This document shows, piece after piece, positions 11,927 through 24,819 of a stretch of 64,000 nt of DNA. The number at the start of each line of letters is the position of its first letter. Within the stretch, counting starts at the first letter, position 1. Below the pieces are notes generated by a model that saw only the letters and a list, made by a program, of their open reading frames with translations, was not told where the DNA came from and searched no databases. The position numbers and the translations under genes are program-made. The stretch is from Antedon bifida (taxonomy: Eukaryota > Echinodermata > Crinoidea > Comatulida > Antedonidae). The stretch lies in the NCBI GenBank assembly GCA_963402885.1, contig OY727099.1, positions 24,881,001 through 24,945,000 of the forward strand, in the 5' to 3' direction.

Positions 11927-12901
11927 TTAATACAATGCATATATATTGCGTCTGTTCATAGAATATGATTCAATGAAATTCAACAGGCTAAAGAATGGCC
12001 CCTTACCTGTTTTTAGGTTGCACCTGTCATTCCCAATACGGTCACTATGTACGCTTGTATTATCCAATTCATTCATGTCATTTGTGGATTGAGTTGAGTA
12101 CCCACTTATGCTCGAGGACATATTCTGTATGGTGTGACCCTTCAACGCGTCTGGGACGTCCACCAGAACGCGCTTACGTTTTTTGGGTAACTTTAAACGA
12201 GCCTGCGCATGCGAGTAATACAGCGCAAAGTTATTCACAATAACGGGGACGGGCAAAGCGATCATAAGAACGCCAAACACACCCGTCACTGAGCCAATCA
12301 GCTTGCCGATAGGTTTCAACGGGCAAACGTCTCCATACCCGACCGTCGTCATGGTAACCACGGCCCACCAGAATCCTACAGGGATGTTATTGATACGTTG
12401 GCACCCTCCTCCAGAATCATCATCATCTGTTTTTTCTGCATAATATAAAAGACTTCCAAAAGTCAAGACACCAATTCCTAAAAACATACTGAGCAGCATC
12501 AGTTCTTTGGCGCTAGATCGAATAGTCTGTATCAAAATTTGCAATCCGCTAAAATGCCGGGTCATTTTGAAAACGCGGAAGATTCGCACTATACGTATAA
12601 ATCCAAAAAACTCCGCAACGGCATCGTTTATTTCCGAGTCCGTCAACCTAACAATACAGTCAACGAAAAACGGCACGCAACCAATGAAGTCTATGATATG
12701 AAACGGATTGACAAAGTATTTTTTCTTGTTCGGACAGAAGATAAAACGAATTATTAACTCAGAAACGAACCACATGACGCAAACGCCTTCTACGTAAAAT
12801 AATGTGTTCATTGCAGTTTTCTCATCACTGGTAAACGTGGTTTCCAAGCAAAATGTTGTGATAGACAACACAACTGCCACCGTTGAAATAATTGCAAAAA
12901 C
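11927..12901 (-). CDS. KCNC (Shaw): Shaw coding exon 2 (S1 to C-terminus)
   Basis: Encodes residues 207-530 with all six membrane segments: S1 207-226, S2 about 240-260, S3 about 272-290, S4 305-323, S5 337-358, pore helix and filter 384-398, S6 407-435. The stop is TAA at 11927-11929. A strong internal donor, CAG|GTAAGG, occurs at about 12001-12009 (after residue 504). It would permit an alternative C-terminus encoded further downstream, as in vertebrate KCNC genes. No candidate alternative exon was identified. Confidence 0.95.
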   Translation of the reverse strand, partial: VFAIISTVAVVLSITTFCLETTFTSDEKTAMNTLFYVEGVCVMWFVSELIIRFIFCPNKKKYFVNPFHIIDFIGCVPFFVDCIVRLTDSEINDAVAEFFGFIRIVRIFRVFKMTRHFSGLQILIQTIRSSAKELMLLSMFLGIGVLTFGSLLYYAEKTDDDDSGGGCQRINNIPVGFWWAVVTMTTVGYGDVCPLKPIGKLIGSVTGVFGVLMIALPVPVIVNNFALYYSHAQARLKLPKKRKRVLVDVPDALKGHTIQNMSSSISGYSTQSTNDMNELDNTSVHSDRIGNDRCNLKTGKGPFFSLLNFIESYSMNRRNIYALY

Positions 12902-15900
12902 CTGCAATTAAAAAAGAATAGAGGATTTAACAAAAAAAGAATGTTAAGAAGTAAATACTTTGTGCTAATGTTTAGTAATTCAGAAAACAAAAATACTAAA
13001 TGAATGCTAATGTTTACTAATGATGATACTAAAGGTTAAAATTATGATATTAATGAGGGGAAAACGGAAAATAATTTAAAAAGGTAGAAAATGTTTAGAA
13101 ATTATGTAATGAAACATTGAATGAATAAAGTGAATCACAAACAATTTTTTAAAAAGTAAAAAACACATAGGAAAACATTCGCCGCCACATGTTCAAGAAA
13201 CAACAAATTGTCTAACCCGATGACAAACTTTTTTACCAGATGACGAATTTTTTTACCTGATGACGAATTTTTTTACCCGATGACAATTTTTTTTTACCCG
13301 ATGTCGACTTTTTTTTACCCGATGTCGACTTTTTTTACCCGATATCGACTTTTTTTACCCGATGACGAATTTTTTTAACCGATGACGAATTTTTTTACCC
13401 GATGACGAATTTTTTTACCCGATGACGAATTTTTTTACCCGATGTCGACATTTTTAACCGATATCGACTTTTTTTACCCGATATCGACTTTTTTTACCCG
13501 AGGTCGGATTTTATGACTAGAGGTCATGTCATTGTGCTTATCCACCCCCCGCCCCCCACCGTTTATAATATATATCACAAATTGTAAAACCAATACTAAT
13601 TTCAAAATTTAAACTAGTTTTCGCTCACAATGAAAATTAGCAATTCGATCGATTAGATGCGAGATAGTGACGTCAGAAACTATCTAATATCTATCAATTT
13701 TTATATTATGAATGTACAGCTTCACATTATATCTAGTTATTACTATTAGATTAAATAAATAATTATTTAAATCATCAAAATGCGTATTGGCCTATTTATT
13801 TAAAAAAAATTCAATCTGTAATCAATATTTGTAATCAATTGTGACTGCTTGATGTGCTTTTATACTGTGATTAAAATAAATATATTTGTGATCACATTTA
13901 AAATAACGCGACCCTTTTTGCGATAGTTTGACGACGAAATCGGGAATAAGCCCTTTTGAAAAGCTACAGGAATTTGTCTAGTAATATCAAGTGATAGCCT
14001 TGGAGATATGAAATTCGTGAATAAGCCCTTTTGAAATGCTACAGGAATGTGTCTAGTGATATCAAGTGATAGCCTTGGTGATATGTAAATTCGTGAATAA
14101 GCCCTTTTGAAATACTACATGAAATTGTCTAGTGATATCAAGTGATAGCCTTGGTGATATGAAATTCGCGAATAAGCCCTTTTGAAATACTACAGGAATT
14201 TGTCTAGTGATATCAAGTGATAGCCTTGGTGATATGAAATTCGCGAATAAGCTCGTTTGAAATGCTACAGGAATTTGTCTAGTGATATCAAGTGACAGCC
14301 TTGGTGATATGAAATTCGCGAATAAGCCCTTTTGAAATGCTACAGGAATTTGTCTAGTGATATCAAGTGATAGCCTTGGTAATATGAAATTCGCGAATGG
14401 AACATGAACGTTTCTGTTTAAGTTTTTTTGTCAACAATTTAAATTTCATATTATAACAGTTCCAAACGTGCACTTTATTTATATCATTTTAAGCATTATA
14501 TCTCAATTTAATTAGTTTACTAATGATAATTATCAAAATAATTATGTTCGATTACATCCAAAGTAAATATTGTATTGCAAATTTGAAATAGATATTTAAT
14601 TAGTTGAGTTGAATAAGACATTTTAAATTGCCTTTAAAATATTATATAAGTATGTTATTCGACATTATCACCCAGTCTACTAATTTAAAAGAAATAAATA
14701 CATATCTTTACTTCTATTGAATTCGATATAAACATTATTGCGGATATTAATTTATAAATGACGTCATACATAGTTACTGCGTAGATTAGTTTGTTTATGA
14801 AAACACCTGCACTGTGGTAGCTGTTTCTATGTTATCAAAATTTAGTTATATGCCTTTTGTGATATGATAATCCTTATAGGAAATACACTATACGTTTAGA
14901 GATGAAATTGAAAATCATTATTTTATAGGCGATATCATTTTAAGCTCTGTCTACACTATCAAACTAGTTTGACAAAAAAAGTGTGATGTGCCCAAATATG
15001 GTAGCGATATGCCCAAATATGGTAGTGATCATGGGCACATCACATTTTTTTGTCACATAAAGTTTGATAGCGTGACAGCTTTAGATTGCGTAGTCTGTGT
15101 AAATACGAGAACGTGAGTGGTAGAAATGGCATCACGTGATTAGCCCTCCGAGAACCCACAACATTATATCTCCTTGGAGAAAATTATTATTTTATAATGA
15201 CCGAAAGAAAAGTACTCCCAGTGTACACAAGTTGTGAATTCATCCGTTAAAGCTAAACGACAAGGCCTTTCTATGGGTGTAATATAACATTTGATATATC
15301 CCCTTCAGGAAAATATAATCCCTCGCCCAATATAATTCCCTCGGCAGATAAACCTCTAAGCAGGCAATATCTGTATACGTTTTACCAGTGATTTCTCATC
15401 CTTTCTTGGCTGTAGGCCTAATTTAATTAGAAATGTGAGATTTTAGTGGTGTTTAGGAGGGTTTGTATGCCTAAACAATTAAATGCATATCACTCTATTG
15501 TAACACACGACACGTTCAGTAGGCCCACTACTATTATATTGCCACCATATAATAACGAGGAGAATATTTGCACAGTCCTAATGGACTGGTAACGAGCAGT
15601 GATATTGTATAAAACGGCGCACTTTTGTTATCGTTCGCTGCTGGGCAGACGACACTAATTAGCAACGTTTTCTTGCTTGTATGTACATTGTTATTAAATA
15701 CAAGATACGTTTAATGATGTTTAAACAACATGGTCATTATTGAAACAGTACTCGGTTGAAGTGTCACTTAAATTCAACACAAACATTAACAAAAGCGTTT
15801 GAATTCCGATACGATTCAAAGGATACAGGCCATTAACAAACGCTACTTACACCTCAAGAGTTCGTGTCGTATAAACGAGACATTTTAAAGATACCTGTCG

Positions 15901-17721
15901 CACTCACACGATACTTGCGTGTAATAACCAATTTTACAATGTTCCGCACTTGATGTAATAGATTAAACGTCACGAATTAAATTAAGTTATATAAAACATT
16001 GTTTTAAGTAGAACAAAATGATTGCTGTTTATTTTAAACTCTCAGACAATTTCATCCCAAAAAATCATATTGGTTGCAACAAATGTGGCAAAACCTCTAA
16101 AAAAAACAAACACAGATCTCTGTAAGGAGTATGGGAGTATGAGAGGTCATAATGACGCCCAACAAAATGGAATAACCCATTCGAAACGAAATTGGCAAAC
16201 TCTGTACTGTACCTATCGGAACGAATATCTTGAAATGGAATAGGCCCAAACATTTGTAAGTGCTATTTTGAGATTTCTTAATCAATTGTTTGACACAGAA
16301 AATTAAAAAATTATAACAATTAACGTACAATATAACATTAAAATGAATTGTAGACTTTTGTGCTTTTCAAATTGTTTCTGTAGTAGCACTTATGACCCGA
16401 GATGCATTTCCAAAATCAATAAAAATGATGGAAACACCTTGGTTAGGTACACAGTGCGTATTGAATATGGTTGATCTGAACGAAAAATGTGACTGGATAT
16501 TTTTTGCAGAAATGACGTCACGTATAAATAGTAGTCTTTAAATTTGTTGACCAGGATAACAATGCCGTGACGTGGACAAAAGTTAATTAGCCTATATCAA
16601 TCAACTATAGAGTTTAATTAACAACCTGTTACAGTATTATAAAGTTTAGAATTACTATCTATACAGTATTAACATATATTATTACGAATATTTATTACGA
16701 ACGAAGCGTTTCCCGAAAGCTTGCGTTTCACTCGGACTGTTAATGAATGTAACTGTTACATCCGTGACGCTATCTGTAACGCATCCCGTAACGCATTCCG
16801 TTTTTGGTCAATCCGACCGGGAACAAGATGTGGAAGCAGTGAAATTGGAACTTGTTTAGTTGTGCAAACTTAAGAATGAATACGAATAGGCCTATGTGTC
16901 GACTTTTCGATGAAAGTGCCTTGACCGTCAACCGAGCGGTAACGGTAAGCGGAAAACCGCGGAGCTTGTCCACGACGTAAAAACTTATCACTTTCCTTAG
17001 CGGGTTTCCGCTCAACCGCCCGTCCGCTCTGCGACATAAAATTTTTGTTTACCGCTTACCGCCTTTGACAATCTCCTTACCAATGTAATGTTATTGTACT
17101 TACTGCTGCGCCTTTCGACGAATAAGGATCTTCTAGAAACGTCCAAACTTTTGGTCTTAATAATTGCCACCTTGCCGGAGCTTCTTCTCTGTCCTCTGCG
17201 ATGTCAAAATATGACGCAACATCCGGTTCATCAATATCGTCATCACTCTCAAATTCTGGTCCTGTAAGTTTAGCTAATGTTTCTTGTGCGTCTCGATGTT
17301 GGGTATAACTAGACCAGCAGCATGGCTCGATCTGTTTTTCATCAATTCCCCAAAATTGTAATTCCTGCTCAAAGGCAGGACCACAGACGTCACTCGGTGC
17401 GTGTAGATTTCCTGTTCTGTAAAAGTTCAAAATTGCATCAAAAATCCTTGGATGGCGATCAAAATAAAATTCTTTATTAACGGGATCGTACTCGGAGTTG
17501 CTCATCGCAGAAGGTTGCGTAAGCCAGGCTAGGCGCGTATCTGGAATGTTAGCTAACGTAGATTTGTACGTTTCGTGCCGTACGCCACCGATGTTAAGTC
17601 TTATTTTTCTAGCCTGAGCGTCTTTTAATGCTTGTAATTGTTCTAAGGCAGACATGTCAAGTGATTGCACGTCTTCTTCCATATCTTCGGTTATTTTGCC
17701 TAAAAACCCACTCATTGTCAT
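11927..17721 (-). CDS. KCNC (Shaw): Shaw/Kv3-type voltage-gated potassium channel alpha subunit
   Basis: A delayed-rectifier K+ channel subunit that assembles as tetramers in the plasma membrane of excitable cells. Two coding exons (17104-17721 and 11927-12901) join in phase 0 across a GTAAGT...TTGCAG intron and give a 530-residue protein, close to the size of fly Shaw. The T1 tetramerisation domain spans residues 40-140 and carries the intact zinc motif H-x5-C-x20-CC (H107, C113, C134, C135) typical of non-Shaker Kv channels. S1-S6 follow, with an S4 basic residue every third position (R309, R312, R315, K318, R321), the selectivity filter TVGYGD (392-397) and the PVP gate motif in S6 (423-425). 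The post-S6 SHAQARLKLPKKRKRVL and the EDPYSS before S1 are Shaw-family hallmarks. The start is the first ATG after a TTTTCTTTTCAG acceptor, implying an upstream 5' UTR exon that I cannot place. Confidence 0.95.
13207..13510. repeat. 20-21-bp minisatellite in Shaw intron
   Basis: About 14 copies of ACCCGATGACGAATTTTTTT, with a second variant reading ACCCGATGTCGACTTTTTTT or ATATCGAC in the same place. It lies between exon 2 and the 75-bp array. Confidence 0.95.
13944..14398. repeat. 75-bp tandem repeat, six copies
   Basis: Copies start with GAATAAGCCCTTTTGAAATG at about 13944, 14019, 14095 and 14170, then every 75 bp. Each contains GTCTAGTGATATCAAGTGAT and AGCCTTGGTGATATGAAATT. Copies differ by a few substitutions. 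Confidence 0.95.
14942..15083. mobile_element. Family A MITE, copy 2
   Basis: Begins AGCTCTGTCTACACTATCAA and ends with TAAAGTTTGATAGCGTGAC plus AGCTTTA. The core repeats GCCCAAATATGGTAG twice and has GGGCACATCACATTTTTTTG. Lies in the Shaw intron. Confidence 0.9.
16918..17070. mobile_element. Family C MITE, copy 2, next to a Shaw splice donor
   Basis: Has CCGAGCGGTAACGGTAAGCG, GAAAACCGCGGAGCTTGTCC and, inverted at the other end, GTTTACCGCTTACCGCC. Relative to 10646-10930 the outermost ends are degraded. It ends about 34 bp from the exon 1 donor. Confidence 0.75.
17104..17721 (-). CDS. KCNC (Shaw): Shaw coding exon 1 (N-terminus and T1 domain)
   Basis: Encodes residues 1-206. An acidic, probably disordered leader of about 39 residues precedes the T1 domain, which starts at KIRLNIGGVRHETYKSTL. 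The exon ends with EDPYSSKGAA just before S1, where vertebrate KCNC genes also have an intron. The donor is GTAAGT at 17098-17103. The acceptor upstream (CAG at 17727-17729) leaves only CTGAA before the ATG at 17721. A second in-frame ATG is at 17715. Confidence 0.95.
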
Positions 17722-17726
17722 TTCAG

Positions 17727-20700
17727 CTGAAAAGAAAAACATATTCATTTATCTTGAAAATAATTTTTCTTTTCTCAACTTTGTTTTTTGTATTTTGTAT
17801 GAACAAAAGATAAGTGAAATTAATGTATGGATTGATTGTTTGAAAATATGTAAATCGTGCAAGAACTATTATTAGGAATAAAAATGAAATTTTATTTGAA
17901 GAAATTTGGTAGAAAGTGTTGATGAAATAAAAACAAATCGTGAACAAGTTTTGCATTTTCGATTGTCAAAAGGTTTTGGATGTTCACCTAACAATACTTA
18001 CCATGTTTCAAACATTCAGAATATACCTTCTTAAAAGTGGAAACAAAGCAATTGGACACCCAATCGGTCCATAAATAATACACTTATAATAATTTCTTCA
18101 TACAGTACCAGCAAAACCAAATAGATTACATTTTACATTTTAATGCAACAAAGAATGTATATTGGAAAAATTTCATCTGGTTTTACAAAAGGTATAAAAT
18201 CAAAAAAATATAAGCGAACTTACAGAATGTTTATAATAATTGTTTTAGTTGTTACAAAAAGAAATATTTGTTATAAAGAAGTTTTACATTGAAAGTAATA
18301 TCATTTTATTTATCGATTTTATTTATTTTTTATATTTTAAAACCTTTAAACCAAAAAAATAAACTAACTTTACAACGAACAATGTTCAACTTTTGAAAAT
18401 TTCACGTCTTGGTGAATTTAAGATTAGTTAAGTCATAATATACTCATCAACAATTTATATTGTGTACAAACTGCTTTCTACTTTCAGGCAGTCTCCTCAT
18501 TATGTTGTTTTGGGTTCATTAATCTTCTGAAATAATATCAATAATTCTAATTTTTTATTTTTCAGTGAATTGATTTCGAGCGAAACGGCCTTTTTATGCG
18601 GAAAATCTCAATCATGTGCAGAGAAACAATCAGAAATTTCTAAGAAAGTGCAAGGGGTTAGTATCGTTCAAACGCTCCAAGCGAAGCAGTAACGTCGCCG
18701 CCGTGGCACACAAAGCAACCCACGCGGGTAATTTCCTGCCGCAAAACAATCAGACCATACAATAGTTACAATATACACATTTTCTTTCTTATCATACACA
18801 CCAGCTCTCAAATGATATTTAAATGATGGTCGCAAGTTGGGAAAAAAAATGAAATCTCCAATAGATTCATATTAGTTAAGTTGTTATGCTGTTGTGGCCA
18901 TATAACAAAATATAAAAATGGTAATATTTTCTTCAGTTTCATTTATTATGAATTTATATCAAACCTCTTTTTTGCTTTTCTTCTTGCAAGTTAAAAAAAC
19001 AGGGACAGGGAGAGTCACTTTTTATACTTGATTGTCAAAGATACCGGGGAAATTCTGTAGTTTGCAAACACCAACGTGAATGAAATCACTACATCGGGCC
19101 TTTATCTTTAGGACAAAAAAAGTGTGATGTGCCCAAATATGGTAGTGATATGACATCATTATGTCCATATATAGGCACATCACATTTGTTTTTCCCATAA
19201 AGTTTGATAGTGTAGACAAGGCTTTCTAAGTTTAGGTTCCCGAATTTAGGTAACTCGGTTTCCGAGTTTAAGTTTTATTGACAATTTCAAACACTGAGCT
19301 AGTCTGCTTTCTGAAAGAATCAATAATAATGGTACTGATGCCTAAAAGTGTAGTACTTTTCTCCGACCTGGCAAGTTTAAACCTTCTCAAATAAATGTAG
19401 TTTATACTTTCATATAATTTAGTAATGGCTTATGTCATATCATACACTTGAAAGTGTTTTCATAAAAATACCTAAAACTACGAAATTAAAGAATACAGTA
19501 TAATATATTCCAATTAATATCAATGTATGCACTACAATATTCTTATGAAGAAAAAAATTAAATTTCAAGAAAATAATGTATTAGTGGCTTATGCTATGTC
19601 CGTCAGATAAAAAGTGGCTGCCTGTATTACAATAAATAAGCAAATAATGTAAAATGTAAAATGTTAAATAATGTACAATTACTTTATTTCCATCAAATAA
19701 TATAAACTACTAACAAATAAGAAAAGTAAAATAAAAATTGACAATAAATAAGAATATAAAGGTCTATACATATTTTTAACAGAAATAGAGAAACGTTTGA
19801 AATACAGTATGTTACAATGATCTTTTTCTCTGTAAATGTACTGAAATGGAAATAAAAACAAAAGACAAGAAAAGAAATAGGCCTAGAGACATTACAAACA
19901 GTGTATGTATTAAAATAAATGATAATTTGTCAATAAATAATATAAACTTGACTAGTGCCTAGTAATATTACAGTAACGAGTTTAAACAATGCTAACCGAA
20001 TAAAAGGTGTATTTAAATTCAAATAAATGGTAATTTGTCAGTTAATATTCTCTTCAACAATCAAAAACTTACTTATATCCTAATTTGCATGTTTCTGCAC
20101 CCCTTTTTCGGGTGTGTAAACCTGTGGAACAAAGTCAAAATCACCTCCCCAATCTAGTAATTTCTCCCTGGTTCAGTTAAGTTATCGTGCCGCCAAATAC
20201 GCACTTTTAAAGAACAATCAATAGTTTCTGTAGTACTAGCTTACTCCTCGCTCCAATTCATAATGGTAAGTAGAATAGCGTACATCGTAGTTTATAGGTA
20301 AGCTATTGCATTGCGACTCTGTCGTTGTCGTAGGAGTCAGAGACTGCCTTCAAATGCCGAAGTAGCATAAGAGATGGGTAGGAACTTGGACAGCTGGTTG
20401 GTATTGATTACCTGTTTATCGTTTGTATGTATACGCAGTACTTAATCAGCTAATGTAGAGTCAAACGGGAAATGGATAAAGAACGCGTTGCCATGCTACC
20501 ATCGAGACGCGCTAAATGTTATTTTGTACAAAATGAATATCTAAGAACGATTTAAATCACTTCGTTCATCAGCTTCCAGTGATTATACAAAAAAATCTCC
20601 ATTGTCAAAACTCAAAATATCACTCTGTTGGAAAGAGATTTGCGAAAGTACATTTAGATTTCCTATATTTAATAACTTTTATTATTACGGTCAACGGTTA

Positions 20701-20787
20701 TTGATGCAACGTTATTCCATCAACTTCTTTCGAAGTTAATGATCTTTTTTTTCGCATTGCGGCACTCGTACAGTAAACAATTAGAAG
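17727..20787. other. Region upstream of Shaw coding exon 1; no exon assigned
   Basis: The Shaw 5' UTR exon and promoter should lie somewhere here or beyond, because the first coding exon starts right after a splice acceptor. I find no element that fixes the position. A partial family A element is at 19110-19225. The least AT-rich part is about 20100-20520. Confidence 0.45.
19110..19225. mobile_element. Family A MITE, copy 3, one end missing
   Basis: Contains GGACAAAAAAAGTGTGATGT, GCCCAAATATGGTAGTGATA and the terminus AAAGTTTGATAGTGTAGAC. The opposite terminal repeat is absent. Confidence 0.85.
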
Positions 20788-21330
20788 CTTCGACATGTTT
20801 ATACAAAAATGTATAGGCACAATTGACGTACACGCGTCGACATGTTTATATAGAACATGTCAAGTATACATAATAGACGTAAACGCGTCGACATGTTTAT
20901 ACAGAATGTGTAGACACAATCGACGTAAACGCGTTGACATGTTTATAAGAATTTATGTATGCATAGTAGACGTAAACGCGTCGACATGTTTATACAGAAT
21001 ATGTATGCATAGTAGACGTAAACGCGTCGACATGTTTATACAGAATGTGTAGGCATAATAGACGTAAACGCGTCGACATGTTTATACCGAATATATTGTA
21101 CGTATAATAGACGTAACGCGTCGACATGTTTATACAGAATGTGTATGCACAATCGACGTAAACGCGTCAACATGTTTATACCGAATATATTGTATGCATA
21201 ATAGAAATAAACGGGTCGACATGGTTATACAAGATATAGGAATACCGTACGTAAACGCATTGGCATGTTTTATACAATGTGCAGGCATAATCAACGTACA
21301 CGTACGTACACATGTTTATGCAAAACATAT
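20788..21330. repeat. ~46-56-bp minisatellite, about 11 copies
   Basis: The core CGTCGACATGTTTATACAGA recurs roughly every 46-56 bp, linked by variable pieces such as ATGTGTAGGCACAAT and GACGTAAACG. Copies become more diverged towards the right. Open frames here follow the repeat. Confidence 0.92.
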
Positions 21331-22120
21331 AGAACTGTGGTGCTGAAACAAAAGTGTACCGTAACAATAACATGCCTAAATTAAAATGTTTATGCATATC
21401 ATGGACAAAGGCATGAACACAATGCATTCGGGACACAACCACCCTATCATGCAACAGATATAGTACGGTGCTTTACCACTAATACGGCCTATGTATATAA
21501 ACAATACATAGGCCTACTACTAGTACATTACTAATGTTAGCCTACTACTTACTTCTTTTAGGTCTAGGTTTTGGCTGGTCGTCTTTCTCCATATTGTTGT
21601 ACATATCGTTATTATAGGCCAACATCGTTGTTGATCCAAAGTTTAAAATAATATCTTCTTCATGATACCGGTAACTATTACAATAGCCTATTAACAAGTC
21701 TTACGTTACATGGTTTGTTTAACAACAGATAGGTAACATTAAAGTAGGGTGACCTTTGAAGTCGGTTCAATTACTATTTTTTTTAAAACAATATCACATC
21801 AGATGATACTAATCTTATTAGTGGCCTGATATTGGTGGCTCGTAGTCAGACAGTGCAACTGTGTTGACAGGGTGCTGATACATGTGTAAAGAAACGTAAT
21901 AAACTCTTTAGGCCTACATTGATTATACTCTATGTTTTCCTGGTGGGAACTGTTAAAGCTCTTTCAGCTTATTTGGTCTCTCCAGACACAACGGCAAAAC
22001 TACTGTATTAATTTTATTTTTTCATAAGAATATTGCTTTGTATCTGAATAAAAATGAACTTAAGTAGACTACTATTACATTATTTTGATAGCGCAATAGA
22101 GTTAACTTTATAGTATAGTT
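21331..22120. other. Intergenic; nothing recognised
   Basis: AT-rich sequence with no exon, tandem repeat or known element that I can support. Confidence 0.4.
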
Positions 22121-22262
22121 AAGCTTGGTTGCCACTAGGCCGCAACACAAGCACGTGAACGCAACGCAAGCGAATTAAACAAAAAGCGATGGATTATTGT
22201 TATTATAATATTAACTTCTATTGTCATTGGTGAACTCCCTTGCCAAGCTGCGCAGAACGTTT
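22121..22262. mobile_element. Family B MITE, diverged copy
   Basis: Begins AAGCTTGGTTGCCACTAGGC then CGCAACACAAGCACGTGAAC. Further on is CTATTGTCATTGGTGAACTC. The right end is degraded. Located between Shaw and BCAT. Confidence 0.7.
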
Positions 22263-23640
22263 TGATGAAACGGAAGAATTAAAAAATTGGGCAATTAGTG
22301 GAGTGCATGATATTTTTTTATATATTGAAATTTTATTATATTCTAAGGTCGCTTCCCCCAGCTACTGAATTGGAAAACTAGATTCCGACGAACTGATCAA
22401 GATAAAATGTTAATGTTGATAAAGATTGATGATGATGATAAACTTAGACCATGTTAATGATGTCACGATTTGTTGTTGATTATGATGATGACGTCATAAC
22501 AGGAATTTGCGTTCTTCAACAATAAAATATCAATCGTCAAATCAGGTGTGTATTTAAGCGTGTTTATTTGGTCACAATATTTAGTATACATAGGGTGGAA
22601 CCTGGATGTTGGAAGTGAAAGAGAACAGGGTGAAAGATTCTGTTTTAGCTTTCAAAAAAAGGCTAGAGCCCGACCGACTCATTACCTGGACTCGCATCTG
22701 AAAATCGAATGTAATAAACTAAGGGAATAATAAATACTACCTTAACAAATGTTTTTAAAAATAAATAATTATTATCATGAAACCAGATGATGATACATAC
22801 ATTTTTCACATAAAATGAATTATAGAAAGTTCCATGAATTCTTTAAAAAAAATCCTGTTCAAATAGGCGACTCTTCAAAAGCGATACGTATCGATATTAA
22901 TCTATATTGTTGTGACGCAAAACAAACGCGCAACCAATCAGAACTCTGGAATTAGCTAGTCTTACATTAGCGAATTGTTCGCGCGAATGAAACCTGATGC
23001 GCTTCTCTTTTTTTCGCGTCACAAAAAGTACAGGAGATGAAATACGCATGCGCATATTAATACATATGATGATGTAATTATCATGGCCGATTCAACATTT
23101 ATGTGCGTCATAATCAGGAATTTTAACATATTATAATGGTGAGTGTTTTCGTTTTAATAATATTAATTTTACACCGCAAAGCAACCAGAAAAAGTAACTT
23201 AAAAAGTGCACTACCAACCCTGATTATAAAAACTCAACCCTGAGCAAATAGTTTACATTTACTTATAGAACTAAGTTTATTTTTTCAAAATAACTAAATA
23301 TGGCAAGTACATAACTATGTCTGTAAACTTGTTTGTGGTCAAAGTCGTTGTTGGATTATTAAATATACTTAATAACTATACTTAATTCAATACGGCTTAA
23401 TTTATATAAAAAATGCGGGTGTTTTAAAAGACATCAACCTTTATTACTCTATTAAAAAATAAGCTAGATATATCTACAGTTAATTTGTTGCTATTTACAA
23501 TCACACATGTTGCTTCATACTACAGCAGGAGTAGCAGAGGTATTTTGGCGGGAAGGCACTATCCAGAGCACAGGTTCATTTACTTAGACATGCAATGAAA
23601 GGAATGTTTGATAGATGCAAATGTATCGCTGTGGAACTCA
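22263..23640. other. Intergenic between Shaw and BCAT; no gene seen
   Basis: Mostly AT-rich. A short GC-richer block at about 22905-23060 has CGCGCAACCAATCAGAACTC, which includes an inverted CCAAT box (CCAAT then CAGAACT). No gene could be tied to it. Confidence 0.35.
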
Positions 23641-24320
23641 CATTCGAGGAAAGGGTATAGCCACACTCGAGGAAGGGGTATAGCCAGACTCAAGGAAGGG
23701 GTATAGCCACACTCGAGGAAGGGGTATAGCCAGACTCGAGGAAGGGGTATAGCCACACTCGAGGAAGGGGTATAGCCACACTCGAGGAAGGGGTATAGCC
23801 AGACTCGAGGAAGGGGTATAGCCAGAATCGAGGAAGGGGTATAGCCAGACTCGAGGAAGGGGTATAGCCACACTCGAGGAAGGGGTATAGCCACACTCAA
23901 GGAAGGGGTATAGCCACACTCGAGGAAGGGGTATAGCCAGACTCGAGGAAGGGGTATAGCCACACTCGAGGAAGGGGTATAGCCAGACTCAAGGAAGGGG
24001 TATAGCCACACTCAAGGAAGGGGTATAGCCAGACTCAAGGAAGGGGTATAGCCACACTCGAGGAAGGGGTATAGCCAGACTCGAGGAAGGGGTATAGCCA
24101 CACTCGAGGAAGGGGTATAGCCAGACTCGAGGAAGGGGTATAGCCACACTCGAGGAAGGGGTATAGCCACACTCGAGGAAGGGGTATAGCCACACTCGAG
24201 GAAGAGGTATAGCCAGACTCAAGGAAGGGTATAGCCACACTCGATGAGAGGGTATAGCCACACTCGAGGAAGGGGTATAGCCACACTCAAGGAAGGGTAT
24301 AGCCAGACTCAATAAAAGAG
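23641..24320. repeat. 23-bp minisatellite, about 29 copies
   Basis: The unit starts ACTCGAGGAAGGGGTATAGC and ends with CAC or CAG, so two variants alternate irregularly. Degenerate copies continue to about 24450. Because 23 is not a multiple of three and the unit has no stop on the minus strand, all three minus frames stay open and cycle through the same 23-residue string. These are not genes. It lies about 0.5 kb downstream of the BCAT stop codon. Confidence 0.96.
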
Positions 24321-24819
24321 TATAGCCACACTCAATGTAAATACGAGTCAACAACTACTAAAGTATAGCCACACTTAAGTATAATCCTACTCAATGAAAG
24401 TGTATACTCAATCTTAAGTATAAGTATAGCCACACTCAATAAAAGGGCTAAGACAAACTGTTCTATCTTGTTCTTAAATAGGTAATAGAATAATTATTAT
24501 TAATATAATATAAATATATTTAATGTACCTTGTATAATAATATACCTGAATAAACCAACACTATGAGTGACTGTGGCTTGATCTCCGTAGATTCAAAATA
24601 AATACGCAAAAAGCTAAATCAAAACAGAAATTAAACAGCCACCCCTTCATTTCTTAGGATTAATAATATAGTATAATACTGTACATACAATATAAAGTAT
24701 ATTTGTTTTGTCACTGTAATCTGGCATGGAATTCACTCATCTACTGCAATGGAATACTCCATATATATAATTTTATAACATTGACTTCAAGAGGAATGGA
24801 ACACATGCCTGGGGGAACA

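Larger units (their letters stand above)
12902..17103 (-). other. Shaw intron between the two coding exons
   Basis: A 4.2-kb intron. It holds a 20-21-bp minisatellite (13207-13510), a 75-bp tandem repeat (13944-14398), a family A MITE (14942-15083) and a family C MITE (16918-17070). The rest (14399-14941 and 15084-16917) is AT-rich with no exon that I can support. Confidence 0.85.

Noticed and set aside
12507..12757. Plus-strand frames opposite the Shaw channel exon
   Set aside because: Shadows of the real coding strand, whose protein matches the potassium-channel family throughout.
20470..20530. RFX X-box (GTTGCCATGCTAC) upstream of Shaw
   Set aside because: The right half departs from the X-box consensus, and no promoter could be located nearby.
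23580..24354. Minus-strand frames with proline-rich repeats (WLYPFLECGYTPSS-like)
   Set aside because: The 23-bp repeat read in successive frames; all frames are open, and no start, splice or domain evidence exists.
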